A DNA stretch of 64,000 nt from Arctopsyche grandis (lineage: Eukaryota > Arthropoda > Insecta > Trichoptera > Hydropsychidae), in contig NC_135365.1 in assembly GCF_051622035.1 (NCBI RefSeq), positions 6,665,501 to 6,729,500 on the forward strand, written 5' to 3'. The number at the start of each line of letters is the position of its first letter. The stretch's first letter is position 1. This document shows positions 61,285 to 64,000 of the stretch, piece by piece. The notes beneath the pieces are model-generated. The model was not told the DNA's origin and searched no databases. It saw only the letters and a program-made list of their open reading frames with translations. A program made the position numbers and the translations under genes.

Positions 61285-62560
61285 TACATAAACGCAATTT
61301 TAAAAGGCGAATTTTTATAAAAGTATATTTTTTCCAAATCTTCCGCAAAAGTAGACGTTGTGGCTTAAACAGCGAGTGTTTTATGTGGTGCGACCCGCAT
61401 TGTATACGAATGGTGCATTTTCAACGCTGAAAAACCTCTCTGAGGTTTTCTTTGGCCTTCCCTATAAGAGGGCTTTCGCTACTCGTTCCCTCGCCTCCCT
61501 TCCAGCGGATTCATCTCACTTGCTAATAACCGAGAGGGGGATGAAAGGCTTCCCGGCCACATTGTTACTCCAATCTGGGGGTTGCTTTGAGACTCGAAAA
61601 CGTTCGCACTGTAATTTTATGTGAACGAGCCGTCGCGTTCCCTCCCCCAATCCCTCCCTCTCACTCCGTACATATTAGCCCGCCATTTGACGCGGCAGCA
61701 AAGGGTTAATTATTCGGAAGTCGGAAGAAATGAACCCTGAAAACGTCTCATTGTGTGAAAGCCTAGGAATCGAGATGCGTAGGCGTTGATAGTTTCAATC
61801 AGTATTGCGGACGTCATTCGTTGAGACTTGCGTGGGATCGCCTTGAAGTGGTTTAATTGCATCGTGGATGTTTATAGAAGCTGTCGTTCAAATTGTGTAT
61901 ACTAAAAGCTATCACATGATTAATTTATATATTTAAAGTGTAGAACTACCGCAATCGTATTTATTAGTGATTGAAAATATGTCGTCGTTTTTTTTTAATA
62001 GACATACAAATATATTTCAGATGATTTCTCAATAATATTTTTATCATTTAATAGATGAAGAATGATTGTATTATTGATTATTAATCATCAGTCATTTAAG
62101 TTATAAATCTGGTAATTATATTCATGTTGTTGAATAAAGCAAGGTAATTGCTTTGTAAAAAAAATAATTAGTTTGTCTGGTGACATATAGTCAGTGTGTA
62201 GTATTCCGTCAAGGTTGTATGAAATTCTATATGCCCATAAAAAAGGAAACTTAGTTGATAATCATGAAATAAATCAATGTATATATAACGGAAATTTTGA
62301 TATTTTCAATTTTGGAAGAGATGTAGTAAATGTGTAGCATACATATGTTTGTATGTATGCATGTATTATAATTCACAGAATAATTAAATTTAATAAGATT
62401 GATTAAAAATAGTATTGCTGTATTAAAAATTGCAAAATATTTTATTTAAAGAATAACTATAATTAATTAGCAGTAATATAATAATTAAAAAAACAAATTT
62501 TTAACACTTCATATGAGTACCTTTTTAATGAATGAATAATTAAGCAAATTGAATTTGCGC
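61285..62560. other. No gene recognised; balanced-composition unique patch
   Basis: 61310-61900 is unique in the window, GC-richer than its surroundings and contains CTCTCTGAGGTTTTCTTTGG, C-rich CCCTCCCCCAATCCCTCCC (61640) and an 88-codon frame without family features (61358-61624). It might be a promoter, UTR or conserved non-coding element. The rest is AT-rich. Confidence 0.35.
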
Positions 62561-62562
62561 AG

Positions 62563-62965
62563 ACTTTTAGCCGAACTGACATTAGGCCGACACACTATTG
62601 GCCGATACTATTTACTAAATACAAATATCATTTTTACATAATTTTGTATTTCGATCGATTTTGAAAAAATGCAATTATTTTTTTTTTATAATAATTCTGT
62701 AAAAAATAATAAGTCTGTATCGAAATTATTCGGAACTCATTTAAAATAAATAAATTATTCAGAAAAATCACGAAATTATATTTTTGATAAATTTAAACAT
62801 TTAAAAACTTCATTCGGCCAAATGGTCGTCGGCCTAGAGTACGCCCGGCTAAGTGTCCGTTCGGCCAAACTTCCATCGGCCTAATTTCCGTTCAACCAAT
62901 CGTCCGTTGACCTAATATCCGTCGGCCAAGTGTCCATTTGGTCAATAGTCTGTTCACCAAATTAA
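62563..62965. repeat. MITE-like element with inverted clusters of GGCC(A/T)-type 20-base units
   Basis: The right side (62814-62950) has about seven imperfect tandem units of the form TCGGCCAAATGTCCG. The left side (62563-62610) has three units in the opposite orientation (TAGCCGAACTGACATTAGGCCGA). The arms flank an AT-rich centre. No target duplication recognised. Confidence 0.6.
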
Positions 62966-62969
62966 AGCA

Positions 62970-64000
62970 CTTAAATAATTGTTATAAATTTGTAAAAAAT
63001 TGAATTAAAGTCGAAAATAAAAAAAATCAATAATTTGTTATTTATTTATTATTATTATACCACACAATAGAATAACACATACAATATCTGTCGTTCATAT
63101 AAATAAATATATACTTACATACTTAGATAATTTAAAAATAAATAAATATTAAATAATTATAACGAAAATAATAAAAAAAAATTATGGTGGTTGGTGAAGC
63201 AGTTAAACAAAAAGTATAAAAATCAAATAAAATCGATGAACAAAGTTTTAAAACGCTTATGAAATTAAGTTTCCAATTAAGAAATTTTTACTATTCATTA
63301 TCTGTTTCATGAATGAAATTGAAAAATTTCCACCGATTAAACTCCTCACAAATTTGTGGCTGATCCCTCACCCCTCCAACCCCGCCCCGCCGTACAGATC
63401 TCATGATTTCGTAATTAACAAAGTTTCCCCAGATGAAATTTCACAGAGCGTATTATTCATAAATGCGAGACACGCTAACTTGTTCATTATAATCATCATT
63501 ATACATTCATATTATTTACGCGCGATATTTGTTAGCCGTCCGTTTCATTAACAAATGTTTACTTTATATAGCCGAGACGCGAGATTAATACATCACCCTG
63601 TACATACATACATACATGTCAGAATGGCAAAAATGGGTTGCGACCCTGAATTTTGCGAGGATTTGCCAAGAAAGTGTGGATATGAGGGGTCCTTCGGTCT
63701 TTGGCTAATCGCGTCACGTGCGAGGGTCCCCGCACTTTAGGGGCCCCATATGTCATTTTTGGTACCGAAACGTTATCTAGAAGTCGACGCTTACATTTGT
63801 TAAGGGATTGTAGGTTGTAAAGCTTCGTTTACACTTACAACATGTGTCGCTGTTTAATGTTATATTACTACGGTATTGTTGTGCGCTTAGAGCGAGTTTG
63901 TGAACAAATATGTACAGTTGCAAATGTCAAGACGATGTACATATAATGTACATAAATCAGGCCAGCGAACAACATTTTCAGGGTACAATTATTGAGGCAT
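62970..64000. other. No gene recognised
   Basis: AT-rich until 63340, then mixed composition. The 61-codon frame at 63555-63740 and the 80-codon frame at 63309-63551 have no family features. Confidence 0.4.

Noticed and set aside
63555-63740. 61-codon frame with several Cys residues
   Set aside because: Short, no signal peptide or known motif, no splice context that supports an exon.

Overview
The window is AT-rich eukaryotic nuclear DNA. Long (TA)n tracts, many ACATATGTATGTA-type motifs, spliceosomal introns of 67 to about 930 bases, TATA/initiator core promoters and Helitron, hAT, RTE, Jockey-like, SINE and Ty3-like LTR elements point to an arthropod, most probably an insect. I cannot place the order from the sequence alone.

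The host-gene part lies in the first 12.3 kb and is a cluster of four small galectin-like genes with one shared architecture: a short 5' coding exon, a central 164-base exon and a last exon of 188-191 bases, all introns in matching phase. Genes 1 (717-2191, +) and 2 (4396-5556, +) form a tandem duplication, lack a signal peptide and share a 5' UTR exon. Genes 3 (8143-9291, -) and 4 (10872-12272, +) encode a signal peptide and sit head to head in the arms of a palindrome of about 5 kb with a spacer of about 85 bases. Between genes 3 and 4 the introns and the signal-peptide codons are nearly or fully identical. The mature protein is not: the central exon differs at 23 codons and 22 of these change the amino acid. 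This is the most interesting signal in the window and suggests diversifying selection on a secreted lectin-like protein.

From 12.3 to 64 kb I find no convincing host gene. The sequence is a layered mobile-element landscape: one apparently intact 2.9 kb hAT element with a 726-residue transposase (36762-39670); several degraded hAT elements; a hAT relic with a perfect 8-base target duplication nested at the tail of an RTE element (48219-49655); RTE and Jockey-like LINE copies, one with a 654-codon open frame (21453-23417); at least seven Helitron copies or fragments, five of which show a CTAG|T 3' end; three solo LTRs, two with ATAT target duplications; a tRNA-headed SINE family; a Mutator-like fold-back element with a 9-base duplication (26667-27043); a TTAA-flanked MITE; other fold-back elements; and several microsatellites and minisatellites.

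All coordinates of element ends and exon junctions were read by eye. Distant relationships are inferred from motifs, without database searches.
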